In this document: positions 11,386-22,371 of the stretch, piece by piece
Position numbering within the stretch: the first letter of the stretch is position 1
Layout: each line of letters opens with the position of its first letter
The notes under the pieces: generated by a model
Seen by the model: only the letters and a program-made list of their open reading frames with translations
Databases searched by the model: none
Told to the model about the DNA's origin: nothing
Origin: Earliella scabrosa
Taxonomy: Eukaryota > Basidiomycota > Agaricomycetes > Polyporales > Polyporaceae
Assembly: GCA_022605405.1 (NCBI GenBank)
Contig: JABYQQ010000011.1
Coordinates: 248,001-312,000, forward strand
Direction of reading: 5' to 3'
Length of the DNA stretch: 64,000 bases
Position numbers and translations under genes: made by a program

Positions 11386-12381
11386 TCAGACGAGATCCAC
11401 GACAACCTCTTCGGCATCTGCTCGCAACCATGCGGCGAGCTCAAGTCCAACCGAGTCGATATTCTTCAGTTCCATAGACCAGTACCCGATACGCCTGAAG
11501 TTTCCCCGCCCCGCACTCGTCACGATCAGGCCTTCTCCAGTATATCCGCCGTCCAAGCCTCCATCCGTCCTGCTGATCACGACAAGCCAGCTATCCTCGG
11601 CCCTCGCACGCTCAGGGCTGTCGAAGTAGATGTCGCATTGTCCTACTCTCTTCAGAAGGGGATGTTCGTTCGTGAACGCACCCCATCCGATGGCCACAAG
11701 CCGCCGCTCTCGGACGAGATGACCTGACACTACGACTGGGGTCTTGGGGTCGGTATCGTAAGGTTGCAATGTACCCAACCTCACCGCCATATCACAGTCA
11801 AGAGGACTCGGACCTTCGGGCTCATACTCCAGCTCTCCCTTGGGATGCGCCGCAAAGGCAAATACTCTGAAGTAGAATGACTCCCCATATTCCGCTCGGC
11901 GCTGCGGGTCTACTTGAGGCGACTCGATAATGACACATGCCGGCACAAGGACTGTCCGCAGCTTGAGGTGTCCCTCCGAGACCCGACCGTACGGGAGCCG
12001 CTGGTCCAAGAGCGCAACATCGCACGCCAGGACCACGCATGTGTCGACCGCGCCGCCGTTCGAGTCGGGCGACGTTCCTGTGCGAGTGATGACATGCCCG
12101 TCGACGGACGGCCACGCCCACGTCGGGGCGGCGTAGTCCTCGCCTGCAAGCCGCGGGCGCAGCTCATCGTCCAACCACTCGTTGCGAGCGAGTTCGCGGT
12201 ACCACAGCAGGTCTCGGGGCAAGAACCGCTCCCACAGCCCAGCGACATACCGTCCGGGGTGCCATTCCGGCTGCCATATGCGGTCGAACTGCTCCGCGAC
12301 GGCCGCGAATGCCAAAAGCTTGTCTGTCTTCTGCGTGAGGAGACGCCGCGTGTAGTTGGACACCACGAGGCCCCAGAGCAT
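11386..12381 (-). CDS. HET-family C-terminal region without the HET domain
   Basis: A 331-residue open frame from the ATG at 12381, matching the part that follows the HET domain in fungal heterokaryon-incompatibility-type proteins. Typical marks are NYTRRLLTQKTDKLLAF, YVAGLWERFLPRDLLWY, and PTWAWPSVDG, then a long variable tail. The N-terminal HET domain itself is missing. The same frame stays open upstream only to a stop at 12567-12565, and the 480 bp before the next gene show no HET motif. It is therefore either a truncated copy (possible pseudogene) or a stand-alone C-terminal protein. It converges with the transglutaminase-like gene. The family call is good; gene status is uncertain. Confidence 0.55.
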   Translation of the reverse strand: MLWGLVVSNYTRRLLTQKTDKLLAFAAVAEQFDRIWQPEWHPGRYVAGLWERFLPRDLLWYRELARNEWLDDELRPRLAGEDYAAPTWAWPSVDGHVITRTGTSPDSNGGAVDTCVVLACDVALLDQRLPYGRVSEGHLKLRTVLVPACVIIESPQVDPQRRAEYGESFYFRVFAFAAHPKGELEYEPEGPSPLDCDMAVRLGTLQPYDTDPKTPVVVSGHLVRERRLVAIGWGAFTNEHPLLKRVGQCDIYFDSPERARAEDSWLVVISRTDGGLDGGYTGEGLIVTSAGRGNFRRIGYWSMELKNIDSVGLELAAWLRADAEEVVVDLV

Positions 12382-12864
12382 ACACTGACGGGCGAACAGC
12401 TCCCGGGAGGAGAGCTTTGCGAGATCGGGGTTGGCGCGGATCGCCAGGGGAAGAGGGAGGAGGGCGTGGTCCAGGGTTGCGCGTAGATGATATGTCGTCG
12501 TAGCAGTGCGAACATACCGTCGGGGACGGAGAACACACAGGATGAGCCAGCGGGTCGGGACGAGCTACATGAGGACGGTACGGTGACTAGGATACGTACT
12601 AAGCAGTGGCGACGTAGAATGTGCCTGCGTTCGCGTCGAAGGAGAGAGAGGGACGAGATCGGAAAGAGATGCACGAGGATGGATCTTCCAGTGAGGTCGG
12701 CTCAGACGCGGTCGATCCAGGTGTACGAAGGAGAGACGACCGAGAGTACTTATGGCCTTCACCCCGCCCCAAATTCCCAGATATGGCATACTATGTATTC
12801 GGAACTGATCCAGCGCTCAATATTTGAACGCATTTTTGACTCCCAGTGCCGGACCGCGGAGACG
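12382..12864. other. Divergent stretch between the HET fragment and the orphan gene
   Basis: About 480 bp. I searched it on the minus strand for the missing HET domain and found none. Short overlapping frames on both strands lack family resemblance. It probably holds the promoters of both flanking genes. Confidence 0.45.
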
Positions 12865-13356
12865 ATGTCTGTTCCTACTCCTCCATATGCTGACGCATGT
12901 CGCTCATCTACCCCCGTCCTCAATCCCCCACCTCGCCTGATCCGTGACGGGCTCCAGCAAGGAGATACAGTATCCCGAGCGTACGCGGTGAAGGTCGATC
13001 GAGAGTGCATCCGCCGGTGGGCAGAGATCTTGTATGACGAACACTACCCCGGCAAGCGGGAGCAAATGTCGCCAGAAGAATATCGCAAACAACTTCAACA
13101 TGGCATGGAGCTCGTCACGATGAACTATATCGGTTACCGAGTGTACTGCGAATTCCCCAACGTTCCTCGCCTCAACCGCTGCGCCCTCCTGGTCCTGTGT
13201 CCTGAGTTGACGTGGCTGTTTGTCTTCAAGGACAACAGTTCGCACGAAGTTCTCCATGCGCCACTTGACCCAGCGGACGTGAAAGGCGTAAAGGAGTTCC
13301 TCGGAGTGAAGAAGCAACGTGCGAAGTGGTACGATGTTACCCGTCGCGAGGTCTAA
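12865..13356 (+). CDS. Orphan 163-residue protein
   Basis: Single-exon frame starting at the ATG at 12865. The product begins with a proline- and serine-rich stretch, then a mixed charged and hydrophobic domain with YDEHYPGKREQMSPEEYRKQ around residue 60, a CALLVLCPELTWLFVFKD strand-like block near residue 110 and a basic C-terminus (KKQRAKWYDVTRREV). There is no signal peptide or membrane segment. I do not recognise the family. The regular alternation of hydrophobic residues and the clear end suggest a real small soluble protein. The reading frame extends upstream to 12487, but that part is low in coding character. Confidence 0.5.
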   Translation: MSVPTPPYADACRSSTPVLNPPPRLIRDGLQQGDTVSRAYAVKVDRECIRRWAEILYDEHYPGKREQMSPEEYRKQLQHGMELVTMNYIGYRVYCEFPNVPRLNRCALLVLCPELTWLFVFKDNSSHEVLHAPLDPADVKGVKEFLGVKKQRAKWYDVTRREV

Positions 13357-14098
13357 TAGAGGTACGTGTATATATGCATTTCTTAAGGGAAGAACCAGAG
13401 CTGAAGTGCTACTACTTACAGCTGAGGTCACGGATGATCCCGCTACCTTAATTGGACTCTGAAAGCCTGTGCGCAAGTTCGCGCCTGATTCTGACAATGT
13501 AGTGCGTGATTGTTCTCGATGCTGCACGTCTGCTGACGTGTATATTGTTATCAGGCTTTGCTCCATATCACTCGAAGGACAACACTGATCGAACTTGGAT
13601 CACGCACGCTATTCTGCACGATTGTACTATGTGGTACCCCATGTCATGACATCCTTCTCCGGCGTCGAGTTCGGTACAGTACCATGTAGTAGTATTGCAT
13701 CATTTTCGTACCGGGCCATGGAATGGAACTCAATCCTTGTCTGAACCTGCGCAACTGCAACTCAACAAGTACAGTGAGAGTGTAGTAGGAGATTAACATG
13801 GTGCGTGCAAAGTCACAGGCGATATGTGAGGAGGATTACTTGCGATAAGCCCAATTTTGGGAGTCTGATCTCGTCGGCAGATGCTTAAATTATCGTGTTT
13901 TGCTCGCCGGTGGGAGACGCGCACGAAGAGCGTCATCATCGCCTGCATTGCCCACGCCAGCGCCGACCTCGAAGTTTTGCTCATCCTCCACGCCGACGAG
14001 CAGGGCTCGGCTCGCTCTCTCCCTCACTCTCATCCACGACCAGTCCACGACGATGCAAGCCTCGCGAGGTGCGTTCTCAGCATCTCGCGCGCCGCCGG
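13357..14098. other. Intergenic; upstream of the NADH dehydrogenase gene
   Basis: No gene recognised. The right end is a pyrimidine-rich leader with CACTCTCATCCACGACC near 14030; a very similar leader occurs near 19115 next to the decayed copy of this gene. Confidence 0.45.
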
Positions 14099-16448
14099 AT
14101 GCTCAACTCTCGTCCCACGCCAGCTCGCGTTCTCGGCCGGAGCCTGGTCAAGTCTCGGCCAGCGGTGCTTCCGCGTTTCCAGCCCTCGAGCAGGTTGTTG
14201 TCCACGGGAACAGGGCCAGAGAGCGCATCTGCGGTAAGCGTCTTCTCGTGGCATCCCGACGCGGTCATGTTTCCCTCACACTCGCGTTCGCGTCCAATAT
14301 TCAACGCGTAGCCTCCGCCACCATTCAAATCATCGCTGTGGAAGCGCTTTCTGCAGGCGACAGGAACAGTCACCCTCGTCACTCTCGCAACCGGCGGCAC
14401 GTTCTACTATTTCGCGCAGAAGGACAGGACACCAGGCAATCAGCTCCCTCACGACCCTTCGAAGAAGACGCTCGTAATATGCGGCAGTGGATGGGGCGCG
14501 ACGAGTCTGCTGAACTCGCTGGACACGGTTGACTACAACGTGGTATGTTCCTTCCACCTCAGGCATCAAAGTTTGCGAGTCGACGCACTTTCCTAGATTG
14601 TCGTCAGCCCCAAGAACTACTTCCTCTTCACCCCGCTCTTGCCCAGCGTCGCTGTTGGCACGCTTGCCCCTCGGTCAATATTGCAACGTGAGCAGATGTG
14701 TTCGCTTTCATTCAAGGTTGCCGCAACGCCGCCAGGAGTGAACATCTGTGTTCACATTACTGCATTGTGTACGACATGACACGAATGCTGACGATCTCGT
14801 CCTGCCCCAGCGACGCGCTACGTGACGCGCCACAAAAAGAGACAAGTGACCGTCATCGAAGCTTCGGTCACGGATGTCGATGTAAGCTGAGAGCCAGTGT
14901 TCGTCGTACAGAGCCAAGACTGACGCGCATCCTGCAGCCCGTCAACAAGACTGTCACTTTTGCAGGTCAGCGCATTGCGCATCTTCGTTCGAGACAGGCA
15001 TCTTACCGAAGGCACAGATACCTCGGAGATCCAGGGCGCGGTCTCCAACACAGCGATACCCTATGATTATCTCGTTTTCGCCGTTGGCGCGGAGGTGCAA
15101 ACCTTCAACATTCCTGGAGTACGCGAACATGCGTGCTTCATGAAGGAGCTTGAGGACGCAGAGAAGATGCAGCGGCACTTCATGGATTGTGCGTATATGC
15201 GCCTCAACGATGGAACGTTCGCTCAATCTCTGTCATAGGCCTTGAGTCCGCAGCGTTCCCTGGTCAGACTTCTGAGGAGATCAAGCGGCTACTCCACATG
15301 GTGCGTACGGTACCTTGTAGGCAATCGGTCTTTCTAACAGCTCGTGTAGGTGGTCGTCGGTGGTGGCCCCACTGGTGTGGAACTCAGGTCCGTGTTCCAG
15401 TCAATCTCGCTCGTCCAGCCTGTCTGAAGCCTTTCTCAGCGGCGAGATCCATGACTTCCTCGACGAGGATCTGCGCTCGTGGTATCCCGAGCTCGCGGAA
15501 CACGTCCGCATAACGCTCGTCGAGGCGCTCCCGTCCGTGCTTCCAATGTTCAGCAAGCAGCTCATCGACTACACCGAGTCGACATTCAAGGAGGCGAAGA
15601 TCGACATCCTAACGAAGACAATGGTGAAGGAGGTGAAGGAGAAGAGCGTGGTGCTCCAGCTCCCTGACAAGACGATCGCCGAGGTACCTTGCGGTCTAGT
15701 TGTTTGGGCCGCCGGAAACACACTTCGCAAGGTCACTCGTGACCTTATGGCCAAGTTCCCCGAGCTGCAGACAAACAGGCGGGGTATCACCGTCGACGGT
15801 CAGTCCCTTCCCCGCGTCTCCATCACAGGTGGTCTGACCCGCACTGCCAACAGAATGCATGCGCATGGTCGGCGCGAGCGACAGCATCTTTGCGATCGGG
15901 GACTGCACGGCAACCTCGTACGCACCCACCGCACAGGTCGCGTCGCAAGAAGGCGCGTACCTCGCACGCGTCCTCCAGCAGCTCGCAAAGCGCGACGAGC
16001 TGCAGGCGCGTCTGGCGGAGCTGCAAAGCTCTGCGGCGCCCGAGGCCAACGAGGAGCGCGCGCAGGTCGAGAAGCGGCTCGCGAAACTCGAGAAGATCCG
16101 GCCGTTCAAGTACTCGCACCAGGGCTCCCTCGCGTACATCGGCTCCGATAAGGCGATCGCGGACTTGCCTCTGTTCAACGGAAACGTGCGTGCTCGTTCT
16201 CTGCGTCTGTCTGTCGTGCTGTGCCGCTGATGCATGTTCGGTACAGCTGGCGACTGGCGGTGTCGCGACGTTCCTCTTCTGGCGCAGCGCGTACATCAGC
16301 ACCCTGTTCTCATTGCGCAACCGCACGCTCGTGGCGACCGACTGGCTCAAGGTCAAGCTCTTCGGACGGTAAGAACTCTTTCCTCGCTATCCACGATGAT
16401 GGCTGCTGACCTCTGTCTCTGCCCCGCAGCGACGTGAGTCGTGAATGA
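14099..16448 (+). CDS. Alternative (type II) NADH:ubiquinone oxidoreductase
   Basis: Rotenone-insensitive, non-proton-pumping mitochondrial NADH dehydrogenase with FAD, of the NDE/NDI type. Twelve exons: 14099-14233, 14312-14542, 14597-14687, 14811-14881, 14938-14965, 15018-15188, 15239-15300, 15350-15387, 15440-15798, 15854-16185, 16247-16368 and 16430-16448; 552 residues. The first 45 residues, rich in Arg, Ser and Leu, look like a mitochondrial presequence, followed by a short hydrophobic segment near 60-78. FAD-binding GSGWGA is at 103-108, and the NADH-binding [15 protein letters not shown] starts at 264. FAIGDCTA follows near the third FAD contact, and the C-terminus carries a membrane-associated helix. 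No EF-hand is visible. Whether it faces the matrix or the intermembrane space cannot be decided. Fragments of a copy lie near 19.1-19.5 kb. Confidence 0.9.
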
Positions 16449-16990
16449 GTGCGACATGGACGTTGACTGCTATTGCTATCTATTCGCGCTCTCGCCTAGC
16501 CTGGACATAGACTACTTATTACGACTCGACTAGTTGATTAGACAATAGAGGTAACCGTACAGTTCCGCCCTTATACTACGCGTTTTGACCTGACCTAGAA
16601 TGTGATGATGTCGACGAGGTGTGTCGCTCGAGATCTGTATCCGCATAAGTCGATACTCTCCCCGTCTTCAAGAAGATTGGTAATCAGGCATCGAGGTTGA
16701 TGGATTGTCCTGTGGCTGGGAGCTCGTCTGGGTGACTGCTACCTATTGAACGCGTTGAAAGGGAGAGGGACGAGAGAGATCCACGAAGAGCGCGCGTTCG
16801 GATCAGTGGGGAATGCGACGACCAACGACCGATAGGACACTTCGCATGGTGTTGCGGGGCTCGATTTGTCAGATGACGTCGAAGGATATTCCAGCGACAG
16901 TGAGGTTGGTTCAGACGTGGTCGATACGGAGCAGGACGGCGCGAGATTGAGTCCGGACGAGGGAGAAATGACCGAATAATGCCATTGCCT
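16449..16990. other. Convergent intergenic stretch
   Basis: 3' flanks of the NADH dehydrogenase (+) and the P-loop NTPase (-) genes. The first 220 bp are related to sequence at 19260-19475. A long minus-strand frame here runs on from antisense to the NTPase gene and is not supported. Confidence 0.5.
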
Positions 16991-18783
16991 TCACCAAATG
17001 TTAGAGCCCCATATCTCGACCTCCAACTCGGCCCACTGGTTCTGTATGTCCTTCGAAAACTGCAGTACAAGGTCGTCCGCTGTCTCTTGTCGATCCGCGA
17101 CGACGACCATATGCAACCTGCACGCGCTTCGGACTTCTGGACGGAGGATGCTCCAAACACGACACAGTCCAGCAACGGGACTGCAATAATCCTCCGCACT
17201 CTGAGTAGCCGCCTGTAGCGCGAAGATACGGCCCTTGCCATCGCCGAGGACCGCGTCGATTCCGGGGCTGCTCGTCGCCAGCAGAGGGATCCAGTAGAAG
17301 GACGTGGAGTCGCCTACATTCCCCAGGGCGGCCAAGGTGCCGGGGAGTAGTTTGACGACTGGCTCCAGCCAATGCTCCGCGACGCCACTACCTACGGACT
17401 TGGAGATGCGAAGACGCTCTTCGTGTTCTGTGCCTACGAGCAAGCGGGCGTGCATCCGGGATTCCACAATCTGAGCGTCGGCTGAGCGTGTGTTAACATG
17501 ACGGCTGAGATGAGCGAACATCGCGAGTGATTGGTCGTTTGTCAGGGCCTTGTGAGCCTGAGTGCGATGCTCCTCGAGGATGCCAGCGAGGTGCTCGGTG
17601 GGGATGCATGGTTCGAGATAATGGCAGCGTTTACCCTTCTTGTCGTATCCAGGACGGTGGAAGACGAGGTCAGAGACTTGGTGCGTCATCATGGCTTGTG
17701 TGATGTTACCGTGTAACGCGCAAATTGTCATCGCTGCGCATGTGGCATTATACCGGGCGAGAGACTGCGCGTTGCCGGTGAGATCTTCAGCAAGTGCCAC
17801 GACTGTGCGGATGGACGGTCCCCACATCTCAACGTGCTGAAGCGTCGATGATGTGTCGTGCCCAAGCTCCTTGCTGTAGAGAGAACGCGTGAGGACCATA
17901 GCTCAACCGAGACCAGCTTGAACATGACTCACATGACCGCCCCAATCTCCAACACGGTAGGTAAGTCCATCGAGAGCATGACACCGCATCTCTGAGTCAA
18001 CCAGCCTTTCCACCTCTCATCTCTCGGCGACGTTGCCTGGACGACCAGAGCGGCGACTGTTTGAAAAGCAAGACATGGTTGTTGCACGTCAGTGTTACTG
18101 TCAGACAGAGCCCAGCATCGTTCCAGGCGTTCTGGAGCTGGACGAGCACTGGGGGAATGAGCCGTGACGCCTTGTTCGTCGAAAATGAAGTAGACATCGG
18201 CGCAAAGCTGCATCGCCGTCGGAAGCCGGCGTTCCAAGCGATAGAATAGGATGTACAGGAGAAAGACAGTTTTGCCTGATAGCGGTCAGTCACGCGGGTC
18301 GGTCGTAGAGAAGGTTGACACACCGATACCGGGCTGGCCCAGTATGACCACCGCCCTGTTCGGTTTAATCGCTAGCTTCTCGAGCTTCTCGATGAGAAAG
18401 AAGTGTTCCTTGCGAACGACGAGACAATCCTCGAGCATCGCAACGGCGTCTAGTCTGCGCGCAACGTCCTTTATGCCTGTGAGGTAGTCATAGGTGAGGG
18501 CGTCGGTTTGAACGCCCAGGATGTTGAAGACGCAATTTTCTTCCTCGAGGTCGTCGTCGAGAGGCTCGAACCTCTCGACGGCCTGGACGACGGCCTCGCC
18601 CAGGTTCGTTGGGGGACAGGGTTTGAGATTGCTGAGGCGGATGGTGCCTCGATAGGAGTGCGGCCATTTTCTGCCCCAAGCTTGGGCGTGAATGGACGAC
18701 GCTGATGCCGCCAGTGCGGCGAGAGGATCAGTGTCTGAAACCAGCGAGCGCAGCGATTCCAGGAGGTGCACGAAAGAACTCAT
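16991..18783 (-). CDS. Crinkler/RHS-like P-loop NTPase
   Basis: Predicted 561-residue protein from three exons: 18783-18324, 18275-17933 and 17873-16991. Residues 149-156 form a Walker A motif GQPGIGKT, followed by VFLLYILF. A block with VYFIFDEQGVTAHS, then WALSDSN, VVQATSPRDERWKGW and MDLPTVLEI follows; this order is typical of the P-loop domain in Crinkler/RHS-like proteins that are abundant in agaricomycetes. A WGPSIRTVVAL block and a long variable C-terminal domain complete it. Intron 1 splits glycine codon 154 inside Walker A, so unspliced readings hide the motif. The start chosen is MSSFVHLLES at 18783; an in-frame start 45 codons upstream is possible. Function in fungi is largely unknown. 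Family call moderate, gene model good. Confidence 0.65.
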
Positions 18784-19099
18784 GCTTGATGCTCTTGATG
18801 ATTCTCTAGCAGGGGCGCGTGGAGGTTCGGAGCAAACCCTTTCTTCGGCGCTTGGTTCGCGCAAGGGCCCGGCCCGGCTTGTGACAGGGTGTGGACCTTG
18901 GGAGGTCCACCGGGCCACTGGCAGGCGCCACTTTGGACTGCCTTCATTTCATCGTACTGCATAGCTCGTGGCTAGCGAAGAGTCCAAATATTCTTGCTCT
19001 CCGGGCTTTCTTTTGGATTGAGGAAGGAGACTTAGGTAAGCAGCTGACACGAGCGTCTAGTACATAAGTAGTCAGTACCACCACGCCAAGCCACATCTT
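18784..19099. other. Intergenic, nothing recognised
   Basis: Upstream side of the P-loop NTPase gene. An in-frame upstream extension of that gene to 18918 is possible but looks less like coding sequence. Confidence 0.4.
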
Positions 19100-19475
19100 T
19101 TCCTGACTCTCAACCACGACCGTAAGTACTTGTCATGAGCTGAACGCTGGACTGTTATCCCACGCCAGCCGTCGAAGAGGTTGTCCAATGTGCACGGGGA
19201 CAGGCTGGACGGGGAGAATGCTCTTCAAGTTATCCACGATGATGGTTGCTGAGCTATGCCCTGCAGTGACACGAGCACTAAATGAGTGCCATATGACATT
19301 AACCGCCATCTATGTCCGTTTTTGCATAGCCCAGTCAACACAGGTCTATCACGGCTCTTGATCAGACCAGAGAAGTAATCGTTCCACTGGGACTAAGCAC
19401 ATTGACCTATAATGTGATGACGTTGACAAGCCGATCTGCATCCGCACATGTCGATCTTCTCTATCTTTGCCATGC
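19100..19475 (+). pseudogene. Decayed remnant of the NADH dehydrogenase gene ends
   Basis: Short blocks match the two ends of the NADH dehydrogenase gene at 14.1-16.7 kb in the same order and orientation. The leader ACTCTCAACCACGACC near 19115 matches 14028. TCGAAGAGGTTGTCC near 19173 matches the presequence region near 14188. TTATCCACGATGATGG near 19224 matches the last intron near 16388. The ATGAGTGC after the stop matches 16444. TGACCTATAATGTGATGACG and GATCTGCATCCGCAC near 19405-19447 match the 3' flank near 16590-16650. The 2.2-kb body is absent, so this is a copy with a large internal deletion, not a gene. Confidence 0.6.
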
Positions 19476-19651
19476 TCGCTCGTGACTTGCAGGGCGCCCC
19501 CTGAGTGAGGGCAGAACTTCTCCACTCGCAGTTGGTCTGGACCATTCAAAATGGCATCTCGCGCATGAGGTCAGCCTCTGACTGATATTACCTATGCCGC
19601 CGCAGCGCGGATCCTGTCGTCCGTTCCAATGGTCTTCCTTGCTTGTCATAT

Positions 19652-21892
19652 ATGTATCACGCGCTGAGCGTGTCTTTGGTTTTTCTCTACCCCATTTTCG
19701 AGATGTCCCAAGACTGCGGTCCAACCGCCGCCCATGCGCTCAGTGCTCGCGCAGGTCCCACCCATCTCAACGCTGCCGTGGTCTTCTGGGCGGATATCTT
19801 ACTGACATGCGTCGTTGGGCTACTCTTTCTTCTCGCGCTCCCTCGGGCGCGAGCCCATATCAGCCACGGCGGAGGATGGAAAGATGGTCATTTCCTCCGT
19901 AGGCTGTTCTCTCCCACTGGTACAGTTGACTACTCACCTCTATTGACCAGATCGTGCCCCACATGTCTCAGACGCACAATCTGACTCGTCTCAGCACGAA
20001 TTGTCCTTCAGACGTTCGCTCCGCCATTGCCCAAGCGAGAAAGCCGTGCCTCGGACCCCCCGCCATGTCCGCGCATGGCAGACACTCTTCCCTCGCACAG
20101 TGCGTTCCCTCCGCACCCAAGTCATAGGCCGTATCCACGTAGGCGGGGCAAGTATCTGCGTGCTTTACTTTGCTCTACTGCTGTTCGCGGCGCTGTACCG
20201 GACGACGATCTGGACGAACCCGGTGCGCGCGGCGTATGTCGCGGTGTCGCAGATCCCGGTCGTGTATGTGCTCGCATCGAAGAACAACGTGCTCAGCGGG
20301 ACGCTAGGCACGGCGTATGATAAGGTGCGCGTCCCACTCGATTGAGGGTTCAGTCGCTGATCTCGTGTGGCAGCTTAACTATTTGCATCGCTTCACCGGG
20401 CGACTGCTCGTTCTCGCGGCGAATGTACATGCGATTGGGTTCAGTAGGTGTCATCCACTGAGATCGTGGCCGCATGCTCACCCGCTCACAGTATACAAGT
20501 TCACGCTGGAGGGGAAGTGGACGGAGGTAATCTCGCACATTGACATCGCATGGGGCCTAGTCTCGCTCGTCCTCCTCGACATCCTCCTGCTCTTCTCCCT
20601 GGAGACCTTCCGCAAGAGGCTGCACAACCTCTTCATCTCGACGCACTTCCTCGCATCCATCCTCTTCCTCATAACGGTACATACATTTCCCCACTCGCTC
20701 TCTGACCTTCCCCCGCTGACCTCTGACCGTGACTCCTCACCAGGTCTGCCTCCACATGGATGCAGCCGTGCCTTACGTCGCCGCTGGCGCCGCATTCTAC
20801 GGCCTTGACCGCCTCCTGCGCATTCTCAAGTCCCACATCTGCACCGCAACACTCACCCGCCTCCCCGAACTGCACATGACGCAGGTACACATCCCTGCGC
20901 TTCCACGGGGGTGGCGCGCCGGGCAGCACATCCGCCTCCGCGTCCTCTCGGGCGGCATGGGTTGGTACGGCTGGGCGGAGGCGCATCCGTACACGATCGC
21001 GTCTGCGAGCGACGGGACCCTGCAGGAGGGGATCGTGCTGCTGTGCAAGATCACGGGGACGTGGACACGGAGGCTGAATGCGATTGCGGCGCTGGATCGG
21101 AGGGGCGCGGGCGCGGGGAGTAATGTGACGGTGCTGGTCGAGGGACCGTATGGTATGTTCGGCGTCCCTCTGCTCCCATGACCAGTCAAGGTGTCGGTTG
21201 CTCACCCTGTGTATCGATAATAGGCGGGCCGGGGCATACGATTCTCAACAGCTTCTCCGGTGCGATTTTCTTCGTAGGCGGCAGCGGCGTATCGTACGGC
21301 CTCGCGGCGGTTCAGGAGCTCTTGAAACTAGCACAGGCTGGGATGAGCACCGTTCGCGTCATTGACCTTGTGTGGTCTGTCCACCATCCAGGTGCGGCTT
21401 TCTTATTCTAGGAGTTTGGCGGCTGCGAAGGAGGCGATGAGTGTTGATATGCTATGAACACGCAGATTGCCTTAAGCCACTGCTCCCGCTCTTTTCCGCG
21501 CTCCTCGTGCAGAGCAGCACGGTAGACGTCGCGCTTCAAGTCTCCGTCTTCTACACACGCGCAGTGACCGCAAACCATGTCCTCTACGACGTCCTCCCAA
21601 CTGGCCTTACGCTCGAGCCTGGCAGGTCGAGTGCGGGGGTCGCTCTGCATGACAGCATTGATCGCGTTAGAGCAATCGATCCACAGCCACGCGGAATTTA
21701 TGCAGGCGTCTGTGGGCCGGCGAGTCTGGCTGATGGAGTGCGACGGGCTGTCGATGATGCAGCCGTGAGCGGAGCGGGAGAAACGGTTGGCGGCCTTGAG
21801 CTGCATGAAGAGTACGCCCCAGTTTCGTTTCGTTACTGTTCGTTTGCCCCTCCTGACACATTTGTCCTACGGTTAGAATTTTCTCACTCTGA
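19652..21892 (+). CDS. Ferric reductase-type transmembrane oxidoreductase 1
   Basis: FRE-family flavocytochrome that moves electrons from NADPH through FAD and two hemes across the membrane to reduce ferric (or cupric) ions before uptake. Eight exons: 19652-19919, 19972-20324, 20374-20443, 20492-20676, 20744-21152, 21224-21391, 21466-21811 and 21877-21892; 604 residues. Four heme-ligand histidines have the expected 13-residue spacing: H212/H226 and H282/H296. The FAD site HPYTIAS, the NADPH loop FFVGGSGVSYG and VCGPASLA follow. The last exon adds only five residues after HEE, as in the family (…HEEIFSL). The start is the first ATG of the frame; a start 17 codons later is also possible. It lies about 6.7 kb upstream of a second FRE gene, with no ferroxidase or permease beside it. 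Confidence 0.85.
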
Positions 21893-22371
21893 GTGACCAA
21901 ATCAATAGAGTACACAACGATGACACAAGAGTAAATTTCGCGAGGGGAGAGTCCAAGAAGCCGAAGCTAATCGAACGCACGCACGCCATAGAGACACTGC
22001 TTAACACGTACAATCCTGTTTAATGCCTTATCCTACAGTTGCTGAGTAGAAGTTATTCAATAGCTATCCATTCGGGGCGAGTATGACGTTGAGTATGTGA
22101 TTTTCTGTACAAGCGAAGTGCAGTGGTTTCTGCGATTCACGGTCTTGCTAGGGCCATGGGCGGAATCGATCCACTAAATGCCCTTCCCGCAGCGCTCGCG
22201 ATCCGTCGTGCAAGAGACGGATCGCGCCTATTCTGCCACGGGAGGGTCGTTTCACTAAGTCTAGGTCGACGGGATGATACGGGTGCTGGGCGGGGGAACG
22301 ACTCGGTCGACCCAAGAGGAGCGTGCTTCGTGCCAGTGCAAGCATTGACGCGGCGCGAGTGTGAGCACAGC
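21893..22371. other. Convergent intergenic stretch
   Basis: 3' flanks of ferric reductase 1 (+) and an F-box gene (-). No coding region recognised. Confidence 0.45.

Noticed and set aside
16684..17241. 185-codon minus-strand frame downstream of the P-loop NTPase
   Set aside because: It overlaps the real C-terminal coding exon in another frame and has no family resemblance.
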